NCBI GenBank assembly: GCA_002327785.1
Contig: DCUI01000071.1
Location: 1-19,932, forward strand
DNA length: 19,932 nucleotides
Direction of reading: 5' to 3'
DNA from: Phycisphaerales bacterium UBA2218
GTDB lineage: Bacteria > Planctomycetota > Phycisphaerae > Sedimentisphaerales > Anaerobacaceae
Below the pieces are notes generated by a model that was not told the origin of the DNA, did not search any database, and worked only from the letters and a program-made list of their open reading frames with translations. A program made the translations under genes and the position numbers. Positions 6,757-13,719 of the stretch are shown one piece after another; within the stretch, counting starts at the first letter, position 1; every line of letters starts with the position of its first letter.

Positions 6757-8211
6757 ATGGCGTTCACGTCCCACATATTCCTCTTCTATCTTCTGCCGGC
6801 GCTGCTGCTGTCGTACTGGCTCGTCGCGCAACGGTGGCCGGCGGTCCGCAACGTCCTGCTGCTTGTGGCCGGGTATGCGTTCTATGCGTGGGCGGTCGGC
6901 TGGTTCGCAGTCCTGCTGCTCGGCGTCACCGTGGCCAACTACGTCCTGTCCCGTTTCGTCGCCGCCAGCGCTGGGAGAAGGCGGCTGGCGCTGACGAGCC
7001 TTGTCGTCGTGATCGACCTGGCTGTGCTCGGTTTCTTCAAGTACGCGGTGTTTGTCGAGGAGAATCTCAATCGCATCCTGTCGCTTATCGGCAGCGATGC
7101 ACTGCCTGTGCTCAGGGTCATCCTGCCGGTCGGCATCTCATTCTACACGTTCAAAGTCATCGGTTATGTTGTGGACGTGCATCGAGGCCAGTCGCCGCCG
7201 GCCCGGTCGCTGGTGGATTTTGCCTGCTACGTCTCGTTCTTTCCACAGCTTTTATCGGGTCCGATCCAGCGATACGGCACGGTCGATCGTAAGTCGGAGT
7301 CCGTGCCGACGTTTGCCGATCAGCTTACGGCCCGCACGCATACGTTGGACAAATTCTCCCGGGGTGCGGGCCTGTTCATGCTGGGGTTCGCGAAGAAGAT
7401 CCTGCTGGCCAACTCGGTGGCCCAGGTGGCGGACGCTGTCTTCGCAGCGGCATCGCCCGGGACACTCGACGCGTGGTTCGGGGCCTTGGCCTACTCGTTC
7501 CAGTTGTATTTCGATTTCTCCGCCTACTCGGAGATGGCCATTGGTGTCGGATTGATGCTGGGATTCGAGTGCCCTCGCAATTTCGATGCCCCATACCGTG
7601 CGAACGGCTTCGGCGATTTCTGGCGGCGCTGGCATATCTCGCTGTCGAGTTGGCTCCGGGACTACCTCTATATCCCACTGGGCGGCAGCCGGGCCGGCGG
7701 CGGCCGCACGTATGCAAATCTGCTGATTGTCTTCCTGCTGTGCGGGCTATGGCATGGGGCCGGGTGGACGTTCATCGTCTGGGGCGCCTGGCATGGATTC
7801 TGGCTGATCGTCGAGCGGGTTCGCAGAGGAACAAGACCTATGGGACGGATAAGACTCGTGGGACCTGTGACGCTTCACGCTTCACGTTTCACGACCTTCG
7901 TTCTGGTCACGATCGGGTGGGTGATCTTTCGAGCGGCGACGTTCTCCGAGGCCGGCAGAATGCTCACGATCATGCTCTGGCCCAGGGCGGCCCAGGGTGG
8001 CTCGACACTCCTGAGTGCCGTGATCTACACCCGCGGCCATCTCATCCTCATGGCCTTGTGTGCTCTGCTCGTGTTCCAGCCCGTGCAGGGCTTCGACTGG
8101 ACCCGGCGGCTTAGTTGGCCGAAGGTTCTGATGCTGGTCGTTTTGTTCGCTCTGTCGGTGATGACGATGTTCGCCCAGTCGTTCCGATCGTTCTTGTACT
8201 TTCAGTTTTAG
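6757..8211 (+). CDS. AlgI-like MBOAT polysaccharide O-acyltransferase
   Basis: A 484-residue polytopic membrane protein of the MBOAT family, close to AlgI (alginate O-acetylation). Clear family blocks are FFPQLLSGPIQRY (residues 161-173), YFDFSAYSEMAIG (251-263), the FWRRWHISLSSWLRDYLYIPLGGSR block (288-312), and LCGLWHGAGWTF (328-339), which contains the catalytic His333. The C-terminus ends in the usual FLYFQF. These enzymes carry acyl groups across the inner membrane to a periplasmic transferase; the AlgJ-like gene directly downstream supplies that partner. It starts three bases after the lipoprotein stop, with little ribosome site of its own. A heptamer repeat tract lies in a loop at residues 358-380 without breaking the frame. 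Confidence 0.93.
   Translation: MAFTSHIFLFYLLPALLLSYWLVAQRWPAVRNVLLLVAGYAFYAWAVGWFAVLLLGVTVANYVLSRFVAASAGRRRLALTSLVVVIDLAVLGFFKYAVFVEENLNRILSLIGSDALPVLRVILPVGISFYTFKVIGYVVDVHRGQSPPARSLVDFACYVSFFPQLLSGPIQRYGTVDRKSESVPTFADQLTARTHTLDKFSRGAGLFMLGFAKKILLANSVAQVADAVFAAASPGTLDAWFGALAYSFQLYFDFSAYSEMAIGVGLMLGFECPRNFDAPYRANGFGDFWRRWHISLSSWLRDYLYIPLGGSRAGGGRTYANLLIVFLLCGLWHGAGWTFIVWGAWHGFWLIVERVRRGTRPMGRIRLVGPVTLHASRFTTFVLVTIGWVIFRAATFSEAGRMLTIMLWPRAAQGGSTLLSAVIYTRGHLILMALCALLVFQPVQGFDWTRRLSWPKVLMLVVLFALSVMTMFAQSFRSFLYFQF
7835..7894 (+). repeat. Low-complexity repeat tract inside the MBOAT gene
   Basis: GGGAC-type repeats (7842-7864) are followed by three tandem heptamers TTCACGC, TTCACGT, TTCACGA (7874-7894). 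The tract falls in a loop between transmembrane segments and keeps the frame open. Similar GGGACCTAT and TTCACG repeats are, from memory, common between genes in related genomes. Confidence 0.5.
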
Positions 8212-8222
8212 GAGCACCGCCG

Positions 8223-9410
8223 GTGGTGGAAAGCCGTGCCCAACGTATCTACCTGACAGTCGCCTTCCTGGCGATGATCGGCGTCGTCGCTCCGAGCCAG
8301 GTTGTGTTCGACCTACGAGGGGGCGACACGCCGGAGATTGTCGAGCTGTTCCGCCAGCCGCCCACCCGTGCGAATCTCAAACGTCTCGAAGCCAGCTTGG
8401 AAAATGGGTGTAAACTGGCTCGGGCAGTTCGTCCCTGGATGCAGTTTGCCCGCTTCGTTCTCTTTGCGGATACGGGCGACAAGGCCCTGCTCGGACGCGA
8501 TGGGTGGTTCTTCTACCGGCCGGCGGTTCAGTACCTGATCGAGCCTGTTCGTAGTGTGCCCGTAAGGGCATACCCTCCTTCCGACGAAAAGAAGAAAACG
8601 CCTTACGGCGTTACTACGAACGCCCGAGACGATCTCTTTGCCGCCATCACGTCATTTCGCGATGATCTGGCCAAACGTGGCATGAAGCTCCTCGTGATGG
8701 TCGCGCCGAACAAGGCGAGCGTCTATCCCGAGAGACTTGCCGCGCGGGCGGCTCGAAAACCGGAGTCTGTGAACCCCACGACGCGGGATGTCCTGGCGAG
8801 ATTGAAACAGGACGGGATTGAGGTTGTCGATCTGTTCGAGGTCTACGCCAGGGCGCGGCAAACGCCCGGCAGTCCGGAATACTATCTGGCCCAGGACAGT
8901 CACTGGTCGCCGCAGGGGATGAGGCTGGCCGCCGAAACGGTCGCCCGCAGGCTCTTCGATTTGGGCTGGGTCGTGAAGGGATCGACTCCGTACGAATTGA
9001 AAGCGGTTCCCGTCAAACGATATGGCGACGTGCTCAAGATGATTCGCGTGCCACAGGTGGAAAGGCACTTCGAGCCGCAGAAGATGAACTGCACGCAAGT
9101 CATCAACGTCGAGACCGGCAAGCCCTATGCCGATGATCCGAATTCCCCGGTCCTCGTCCTGGGCGACAGCTTCCTGCGGATCTTCGAGCGGGACGAGCCC
9201 GGCAGCGGCGGCTTCGTCGCCCACCTGGCGTATAACCTCGGCTTCGGTCTGACCAGCGTCATCAGCGACGGCGGCGCCTCGACCCTGGTCCGCCAGCAGT
9301 TGGCCCGCAAGCCGGCCCTCTTGAAGGGCAAGAAGGTCGTCATCTGGGAGTTCGTCGAGCGAGACATCCGCTTCGGCACCGAGGGCTGGCAAGTGATCCC
9401 GCTACCATGA
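8223..9410 (+). CDS. AlgJ/AlgX-like SGNH O-acetyltransferase with in-frame palindromic insert
   Basis: A 395-residue protein of the AlgX/AlgJ SGNH-hydrolase-like family, which transfers acetyl groups to exopolysaccharide in the periplasm. GTG 8223 is chosen because GGAG (8211-8214) stands eight bases upstream, overlapping the stop of the AlgI-like gene; the frame is open further upstream but that overlaps MBOAT coding sequence. Residues 8-24 form a signal anchor. LLGRDGWFFYR (89-99) and the catalytic set are visible: DSHWSPQG with Asp225 and His227, and LVLGDSFLR with the nucleophile Ser316. Residues 109-133 are encoded by a 75-base double-hairpin element exactly in phase, making a charged, proline-containing loop not expected for the family. 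The active-site residues are untouched, so the enzyme may still work. Confidence 0.9.
   Translation: MVESRAQRIYLTVAFLAMIGVVAPSQVVFDLRGGDTPEIVELFRQPPTRANLKRLEASLENGCKLARAVRPWMQFARFVLFADTGDKALLGRDGWFFYRPAVQYLIEPVRSVPVRAYPPSDEKKKTPYGVTTNARDDLFAAITSFRDDLAKRGMKLLVMVAPNKASVYPERLAARAARKPESVNPTTRDVLARLKQDGIEVVDLFEVYARARQTPGSPEYYLAQDSHWSPQGMRLAAETVARRLFDLGWVVKGSTPYELKAVPVKRYGDVLKMIRVPQVERHFEPQKMNCTQVINVETGKPYADDPNSPVLVLGDSFLRIFERDEPGSGGFVAHLAYNLGFGLTSVISDGGASTLVRQQLARKPALLKGKKVVIWEFVERDIRFGTEGWQVIPLP
8547..8621 (+). repeat. 75-bp palindromic element inserted in phase in a coding gene
   Basis: Outer inverted repeat GTTCGTAGT (8547-8555) and ACTACGAAC (8613-8621). Inside are two hairpins: TGCCC-GTAA-GGGCA (8557-8570) and AACGCC-TTAC-GGCGTT (8597-8612). 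The length is exactly 25 codons in phase 0 and contains no stop in the reading frame. The two halves are also inverted copies of each other around CCGTAAGG. Confidence 0.75.
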
Positions 9411-9535
9411 ATATCGAGCCAACGGAACCGCAGATGAACGCGAATGAACGCGGATGAAGTCACGTGGGTGTACAGTCGATCACCGACTTCTGACTACCGA
9501 CCATCGTTCATGATCACTGACTCCTGAGTGCTCTG
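9411..9535. repeat. Convergent intergenic region with short direct repeats
   Basis: The region holds no gene. Positions 9429-9457 contain interleaved copies of GATGAACGCG/AATGAACGCG/GATGAA. Positions 9470-9530 are a degenerate run of GATCACTGACT/GACTACCGACC-like units. No U-tract terminator is evident for the upstream operon. Confidence 0.5.
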
Positions 9536-9604
9536 CCCCCAGACCCCCGGCATTTTCCGCTTTGGACCAATGGCATAATCGCGAGGAGGTGCGGCGACAC
9601 CTCG
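9536..9604 (+). repeat. Dispersed intergenic repeat, copy A
   Basis: The core CCCCCGGCAT, then CCGCTTTGG, then CCAATGGCATAA, is shared with copies at 11319-11392 (minus) and 17624-17690. It ends in a hairpin GAGGTG-CGGCGA-CACCTC (9586-9603), whose stem sequence differs from the hairpins at the ends of the other copies. Confidence 0.65.
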
Positions 9605-9705
9605 ATTGAGCAGGATTCTCTCCACAAGCGAGTGAATCGCACTTTCTTCACGATATAAACGAGATGGAAATCAGTAATGTGTCCGGCGAAGTCGATAGGA
9701 CGACG

Positions 9706-11163
9706 TTAGGGCTTCCAGCCGAGTCTATCCAAAGCCTCTGCCGCGCTCTTCCGCACCCGACTATCTTGATCCTTGAGCACGCCAATTAACGGAAGGATCG
9801 CCTGTTGATCTCCAAGTTTGCCCAGGGCATCGACAACTGCCAGCCTAACGCTGGCTTCTCCATCCTTCAGCAACTCGGAAAGAGGCGGAAACGCACGTTT
9901 ATCTCCAATCTTGCCCAGGGCTGACGATGCCAACCGGCGGACATCCGCCTCCTTGTTCTTCAAGGCGTCTATCAAGGGGTCGACCGAGGGAGTTCCAATG
10001 CAGACCAGAGCACTCGAGACGCTGGCTCGATAATCTGTGTCGTAACCCCACCTCCGCCGCGGTTGCACGAGTGCCTCGCCGAGCGGGCCGGCGGCTCGCG
10101 CGTCGCCCAGTTTCGCAAGCGCCACCGCACAAGCTTTCCAAATCGCGCCGCAGGTCTTCGAATCCAGAAGCCAAATCAGGTGATCAATGACCTTGGGATC
10201 GCTGAGCTCGGAGCTTCTTGCCAATTCCATCGGATAAGCATCTTCAAGGAACAAGCGGTTGAGACGCGCACAACTGTTCCGATCAGCACCCACACATTCA
10301 TAGAGTCTTATAGTCTCGGGGCGCAGGGAGACTGATTTGAAACGCGTTATAGCAAAGCCGCTATTACCTCGCCAAATGAGCTTGCCGGCGACGATCTTGT
10401 TAAGATTCCCCACCAGCAGCGATTCCAAGTCAGGCGCCATCTGATTCGAACCTTGATATCGCGCCAGGGCGTCCGTTGCCGCTCTATCCAGTTGCTCACT
10501 CAAGACCTTGGAAACCTCGTCTGACTTATCGATCAACTTCGCGGCAAGGGACCGCAAATCCTCTATGTCATTCACCGAGAACGTGGATGTACGCCCAAGC
10601 TCGCCGAGTGACTCAACGGCAGCCTCGGTTACGGGATAGGACGGCGCTACATTTGAGTAACCACTGCTCCGGTAGTCCCTGCCATCAGAAACTGCGATTA
10701 GTGCGTCCACGGCATCTCGGTCCCCTATCTTGGCGAGAGTTTCGACAATGAAGACCGCCTCGTCCTGCTCGTGGCGCTCCCACCTCCCATCGTTGTTCAG
10801 TCTTCGTAGCAGCGTGCAAAGTGGCGACGTTGCGCTCGGTCCAATCTTCAGCAATTCTTCCTTGCTCTGGGCCATAGTGTACAGGGTCACCTTCTCATCG
10901 ATAGCCTCCGGTACGTAGCCGAGCTTGACCAATGTCTTGGCTGAACCAACACGAACCCTTTCGTCCTGGTCGGACATAGCCGCGATAAGGCGGGGAATCG
11001 CTGGCTGTCCGACCTTGACAAGGCTGTCCCAATCCTGCTTTGCCAAATAGTACTCGATCTTTGGGTCGAGAGTTGTCTCCGCAGACGTCAGATTGCTGAT
11101 AGCGCCAAGAAGCTCAATGGCTACGATTGTGATGACTAATAGTCTCTGGGTTTTCGCTCTCAT
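9706..11163 (-). CDS. Exported HEAT-repeat protein
   Basis: A 485-residue protein from ATG 11163, which has AAGGGA six bases upstream; an ATG at 11178 is an alternative with poorer spacing. Residues 1-28 (basic MRAKTQR, then LLVITIVAIELLGAI, ending near SAE) form a signal peptide, so the protein is probably periplasmic. PBS-lyase-type HEAT repeats are visible near the N-terminus (IPRLIAAMSDQDERVRVGSAKTL) and strongly over the last ~120 residues, with successive VDPLIDALKNKEADVRR, FPPLSELLKDGEASVR and ILPLIGVLKDQDSRVR units. The middle (residues ~170-320) is less repetitive and I cannot assign it. HEAT arrays are protein-binding scaffolds; no partner is suggested by neighbours. The gene converges on the O-acetylation run and appears monocistronic. 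Confidence 0.85.
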   Translation of the reverse strand: MRAKTQRLLVITIVAIELLGAISNLTSAETTLDPKIEYYLAKQDWDSLVKVGQPAIPRLIAAMSDQDERVRVGSAKTLVKLGYVPEAIDEKVTLYTMAQSKEELLKIGPSATSPLCTLLRRLNNDGRWERHEQDEAVFIVETLAKIGDRDAVDALIAVSDGRDYRSSGYSNVAPSYPVTEAAVESLGELGRTSTFSVNDIEDLRSLAAKLIDKSDEVSKVLSEQLDRAATDALARYQGSNQMAPDLESLLVGNLNKIVAGKLIWRGNSGFAITRFKSVSLRPETIRLYECVGADRNSCARLNRLFLEDAYPMELARSSELSDPKVIDHLIWLLDSKTCGAIWKACAVALAKLGDARAAGPLGEALVQPRRRWGYDTDYRASVSSALVCIGTPSVDPLIDALKNKEADVRRLASSALGKIGDKRAFPPLSELLKDGEASVRLAVVDALGKLGDQQAILPLIGVLKDQDSRVRKSAAEALDRLGWKP

Positions 11164-11318
11164 GGATCGTCCCTTCATATTGGGTCTTCCCACCTTGCCT
11201 GAATGCGGCACTATGTTCTGCCGGCTGCATTCTGCCAATCCATGCATACATTATAGGGATGAGTTGGTGGAAAGGCAAATGGAAACGGAAGGACAGGTCA
11301 ATAGGCAGTAGACTGAAG

Positions 11319-11392
11319 GCGGGGCGGTAGCTTCCTACGGTCATGCCATTGGCCGAGAGCGACGAATGCCGGGGGTTTGGGGGCGGAGCCTC
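11319..11392 (-). repeat. Dispersed intergenic repeat, copy B (reverse orientation)
   Basis: Read on the minus strand it gives CCCCCGGCATTCGTCGC, then CGGCCAATGGCATGACCGTAG, matching copies A and C. It ends in hairpin GTAG-GAAG-CTAC. It is preceded by a CCGCCCCCAAA stretch. It lies in the 760-base gap between the HEAT gene and the second oxidoreductase. Confidence 0.65.
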
Positions 11393-11590
11393 CAAGAGTT
11401 GGGCAAGGAGATCGGGCCTGTCTGCCAGCGTGGGAACCTGATGCCCATTGTTCTTCCGGAGAGGCTGCACAGACACCGAAGCCATCGCCAAGGCCTTCGG
11501 TCTTGACGATGCCACAAAACCTCACGGGCAGGATGTCCGTGCTACTTTTCCACACCCTCCAAGTGCCTGGGATTCAGATCGGAGGTGCAT
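11393..11590. other. Intergenic DNA without a convincing gene
   Basis: Short open frames here lack ribosome sites and protein-like composition. The only structure I see is the hairpin at 11523-11541 (CACGGGCA-GGA-TGTCCGTG, one G-T pair, then GCTAC), which belongs to the same family as the hairpin array at 13437-13578. Confidence 0.4.
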
Positions 11591-11899
11591 ATGTTGACCT
11601 GTTGGCGTATCGTCCGCGTGTTTGCCCTCACGATGTTGGTTGGAGTGCTGCGAGGCGTTTCTCTCACAAAAGCGGGGGTAGTGGAGGTCTATCCGCGGAC
11701 TCCGCTTGCCGCTGCTACCTGGAGCCGGCTGCCGAGGGTCTTTTTGAGAAGTGAAGCAATGGTGTGGGCAGGACGACACGCCGGGCGGAAAATGCTTGTT
11801 CAAACTTGGTTCAGTGCGGATAATGGTGGGTCGAAGGAGTGCAAAGGGCATTCGATCGGGGTCCGATGGCCGGGACCGCGAGTAAACGACAAAGGCTAA
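11591..11899 (+). CDS. Doubtful small ORF with hydrophobic N-terminus
   Basis: A 102-residue frame. ATG 11591 has GGAGGTG just upstream (11581-11587), with short spacing. Residues 6-26 are moderately hydrophobic (IVRVFALTMLVGVLRGVSL), like a signal peptide or membrane helix. The remainder is basic and without recognisable domains. The stop lies 26 bases before the next gene, so it could be co-transcribed, but it may equally be a decayed gene or chance. Confidence 0.25.
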   Translation: MLTCWRIVRVFALTMLVGVLRGVSLTKAGVVEVYPRTPLAAATWSRLPRVFLRSEAMVWAGRHAGRKMLVQTWFSADNGGSKECKGHSIGVRWPGPRVNDKG

Positions 11900-11925
11900 G
11901 GTAAATCCAATCGTAGGAGATCGCT

Positions 11926-13317
11926 ATGAGTGAGATCATCGGTAAAGGCACATCACGCCGCGAGTTTCTGAAGGACACCGGCCGGCTGGCCGCCGTGTCG
12001 GCGCTGGCGGCGGGGATCGCTCCCCGGGCGTATGCCGGCGAGAACAATACGATCCAGTTGGCCCTCATCGGCTGCGGCGGTCGAGGCACCGGCGCGGCGG
12101 CAAACGCCATGAATGTCAAGAAAGGCCCGGTCAAGCTGGTCGCCATGGCCGATGCGTTCGAGAATCGGCTCAAGGATAGCTATGCGGGTCTGAAAGGGAA
12201 TTTCAAGGACCAGGTGGATGTGCCCGAGGATCGCAAGTTCCTTGGGTTTGACTCTTACCGCAAGGCGATGGATTGCCTCAGGCCGGGCGACATCGTGATC
12301 CTCGCGACCCCGCCGGCCTTCCGTTGGGTGCATTTCACCTACGCCATCGAGAAGAAGCTCAACGTCTTCATGGAAAAGCCGGTCACCGTGGACGGACCGA
12401 CCAGCAAGCGGATGCTTGCGCTGGGCGAACAAGCCTCGGCCAAGAATCTGAAGGTCGGCGTCGGCTTGATGTCCCGTCACAGCCGGGCGCTCGAAGAACT
12501 GGTCAAGCGCGTCCAGGATGGTGAGATCGGCGATGTCATTCTGCAACGCGGCTACCGGATGCACGGCCCGGCCGGGTTCTTCAGCTCCCCGCCGAAGCCG
12601 GCCGACATCAGCGATCTCTGCTACCAAGTGAGACGTTTCCACAGTTTCATCTGGGCCAGCGGCGGTAATTTCAGCGACTTCTACATCCACATCATTGACC
12701 ATCTGGGGTGGATCAAGGGTGAGTGGCCGGTCAAGGCGATGGGCTTGGGTGGCAGGCACTATCGCCAGAGTCCCGAAGGGATCACCTTCGTGGACCAGAA
12801 CTTCGACATCTATTCCGTCGAGTACACCTATGCCGACGGTTCGAAGTTTTGCTTCGACGGCCGGTGCATGGAAAACTGCAGCAGCCCGTATGCGAGCTAT
12901 GTGCACGGTACGAAGGGCGTCGCCATCGCGTCCAAGAGCGGCGATTGCGGCCTGCCTTCCAGCATTCACAAGGGCCAGGACCCGACTCGCCAAAACAGGG
13001 TCTGGGAGTCCCGGATCCCCGACGATCAGCGGGACCCCTATCAGAACGAGTGGAACGACTTGGTGGACGCCATCCGCGCCGATAAGCCGTACAATGAGAC
13101 CAAGTACGGCGTCGAGTGCAGTCTCGTGACGAGCATGGGCCGCATGTCCGCCCACACCGGGCAGGAGATCACGTTCGAACAAATGCTCAACTGCCCGCAC
13201 GAAATGGCCCCGGGTCTGGACAAGTTGACGATGGATTCACCGGCTCCGCTGCAGCCCGATGCCAACGGTCGATACCCCGTACCGCAACCGGGCATCGTGA
13301 AGGATCGGGAGTATTGA
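11926..13317 (+). CDS. Tat-exported Gfo/Idh/MocA family oxidoreductase
   Basis: A 463-residue protein starting at ATG 11926, seven bases after TAGGAG. The twin-arginine signal SRREFL (residues 10-15) is followed by a hydrophobic segment to about residue 37 (PRAYAG cleavage region). The nucleotide-binding loop is LALIGCGGRGTG (45-55) and the canonical FMEKPVTVDG (148-157) carries the Glu-Lys-Pro triad, unlike the paralogue at 3972. The C-terminal half has the planctomycete-type blocks GGNFSDFYIHIIDHLGWIKG and NEWNDLVDAIRADKPYNET. The family performs NAD(P)-dependent redox chemistry on sugars or derivatives; exported members bring their cofactor through Tat. The substrate cannot be read from the sequence. 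It appears to be transcribed alone, with a hairpin after the stop. Confidence 0.93.
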   Translation: MSEIIGKGTSRREFLKDTGRLAAVSALAAGIAPRAYAGENNTIQLALIGCGGRGTGAAANAMNVKKGPVKLVAMADAFENRLKDSYAGLKGNFKDQVDVPEDRKFLGFDSYRKAMDCLRPGDIVILATPPAFRWVHFTYAIEKKLNVFMEKPVTVDGPTSKRMLALGEQASAKNLKVGVGLMSRHSRALEELVKRVQDGEIGDVILQRGYRMHGPAGFFSSPPKPADISDLCYQVRRFHSFIWASGGNFSDFYIHIIDHLGWIKGEWPVKAMGLGGRHYRQSPEGITFVDQNFDIYSVEYTYADGSKFCFDGRCMENCSSPYASYVHGTKGVAIASKSGDCGLPSSIHKGQDPTRQNRVWESRIPDDQRDPYQNEWNDLVDAIRADKPYNETKYGVECSLVTSMGRMSAHTGQEITFEQMLNCPHEMAPGLDKLTMDSPAPLQPDANGRYPVPQPGIVKDREY

Positions 13318-13323
13318 TTCTGA

Positions 13324-13339
13324 TGGGCCTAAAGGCCCG
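13324..13339 (+). terminator. Hairpin after the second oxidoreductase gene
   Basis: GGGCC-TAAA-GGCCC begins eight bases after the stop codon. There is no U-tract behind it, so it is at best a weak terminator or an mRNA 3'-end stabiliser. Confidence 0.35.
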
Positions 13340-13356
13340 ATAGATATCGCCAATGC

Positions 13357-13423
13357 GACAAGCACAGACGCCCTGGCCAGGCGACCGCGTCGGTCAGGGC
13401 GTTGTCTTGCGCCGTGTCTGTGC
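13357..13423. repeat. Long imperfect palindrome
   Basis: GCACAGAC (13362-13369) pairs with GTCTGTGC (13416-13423), and GCCCTG (13370-13375) pairs with CAGGGC (13395-13400), leaving an asymmetric bulge. No protein is encoded. It could form a structured RNA or cruciform. Confidence 0.4.
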
Positions 13424-13436
13424 AAAGACTCGGGCA

Positions 13437-13578
13437 TCGTAGCACGGGCATCTTGCCCGTGAAAGGGGGGCACCAGTAGCATGGGCGTCTCGCCCATGAG
13501 TAACAGGGGCATCTTGCCCCTGTTTTGCCACGGGCAAGATGCCCGTGGTACTCACGGCCGCTCGCGGCCGTGCTACGA
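13437..13578. repeat. Array of five hairpins enclosed in an outer inverted repeat
   Basis: TCGTAGCACGG (13437-13447) and CCGTGCTACGA (13568-13578) are perfect 11-base inverted repeats. Between or overlapping them are five hairpins: CACGGGCA-TCT-TGCCCGTG (13443-13461); CATGGGCG-TCT-CGCCCATG (13480-13498); AACAGGGGCA-TCT-TGCCCCTGTT (13502-13524, followed by TT); CCACGGGCA-AGA-TGCCCGTGG (13528-13548); and CACGGCCG-CTCG-CGGCCGTG (13553-13572). Stems are perfect while their sequence differs between units, pointing to compensatory change or repeated insertion of related units. There is no coding content. Confidence 0.8.
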
Positions 13579-13649
13579 CCCCCCTGCGGCGTTACCCACT
13601 GGAATCCACGTTGCCCGAAAATCCGCACAGACACCTTGCGCCAACCGGA

Positions 13650-13678
13650 TTGAAATCCTGTTGCACATGCGGTATACA
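13650..13678 (+). promoter_or_regulatory. Sigma70-like promoter for the aldolase-like gene
   Basis: TTGAAA (13650-13655), 17-base spacer, TATACA (13673-13678). Each box matches the consensus at about five of six positions. The expected start is near 13685, about 35 bases before ATG 13720. Confidence 0.6.
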
Positions 13679-13719
13679 GGGGCGTCGTGGATAGACCATT
13701 GTTTTGAGAGAGTCGCTTT

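Noticed and set aside
8115..8222. Upstream extension of the AlgJ-like gene to an ATG at 8115
   Set aside because: It overlaps conserved MBOAT coding sequence, and a ribosome site fits the GTG at 8223.
11953..13200. Long minus-strand frame opposite the second oxidoreductase (415 codons)
   Set aside because: Same antisense shadow effect; the plus strand has the Tat signal, nucleotide loop and EKP motif.
13437..13578. Possible CRISPR array
   Set aside because: The repeated units are hairpins of varying sequence and orientation, without constant repeats, regular spacers or cas genes.
13240..13640. Open frames across the hairpin array
   Set aside because: Their repetitive Gly/Arg/His/Pro sequences come from translating the palindromes; no ribosome sites or domains.
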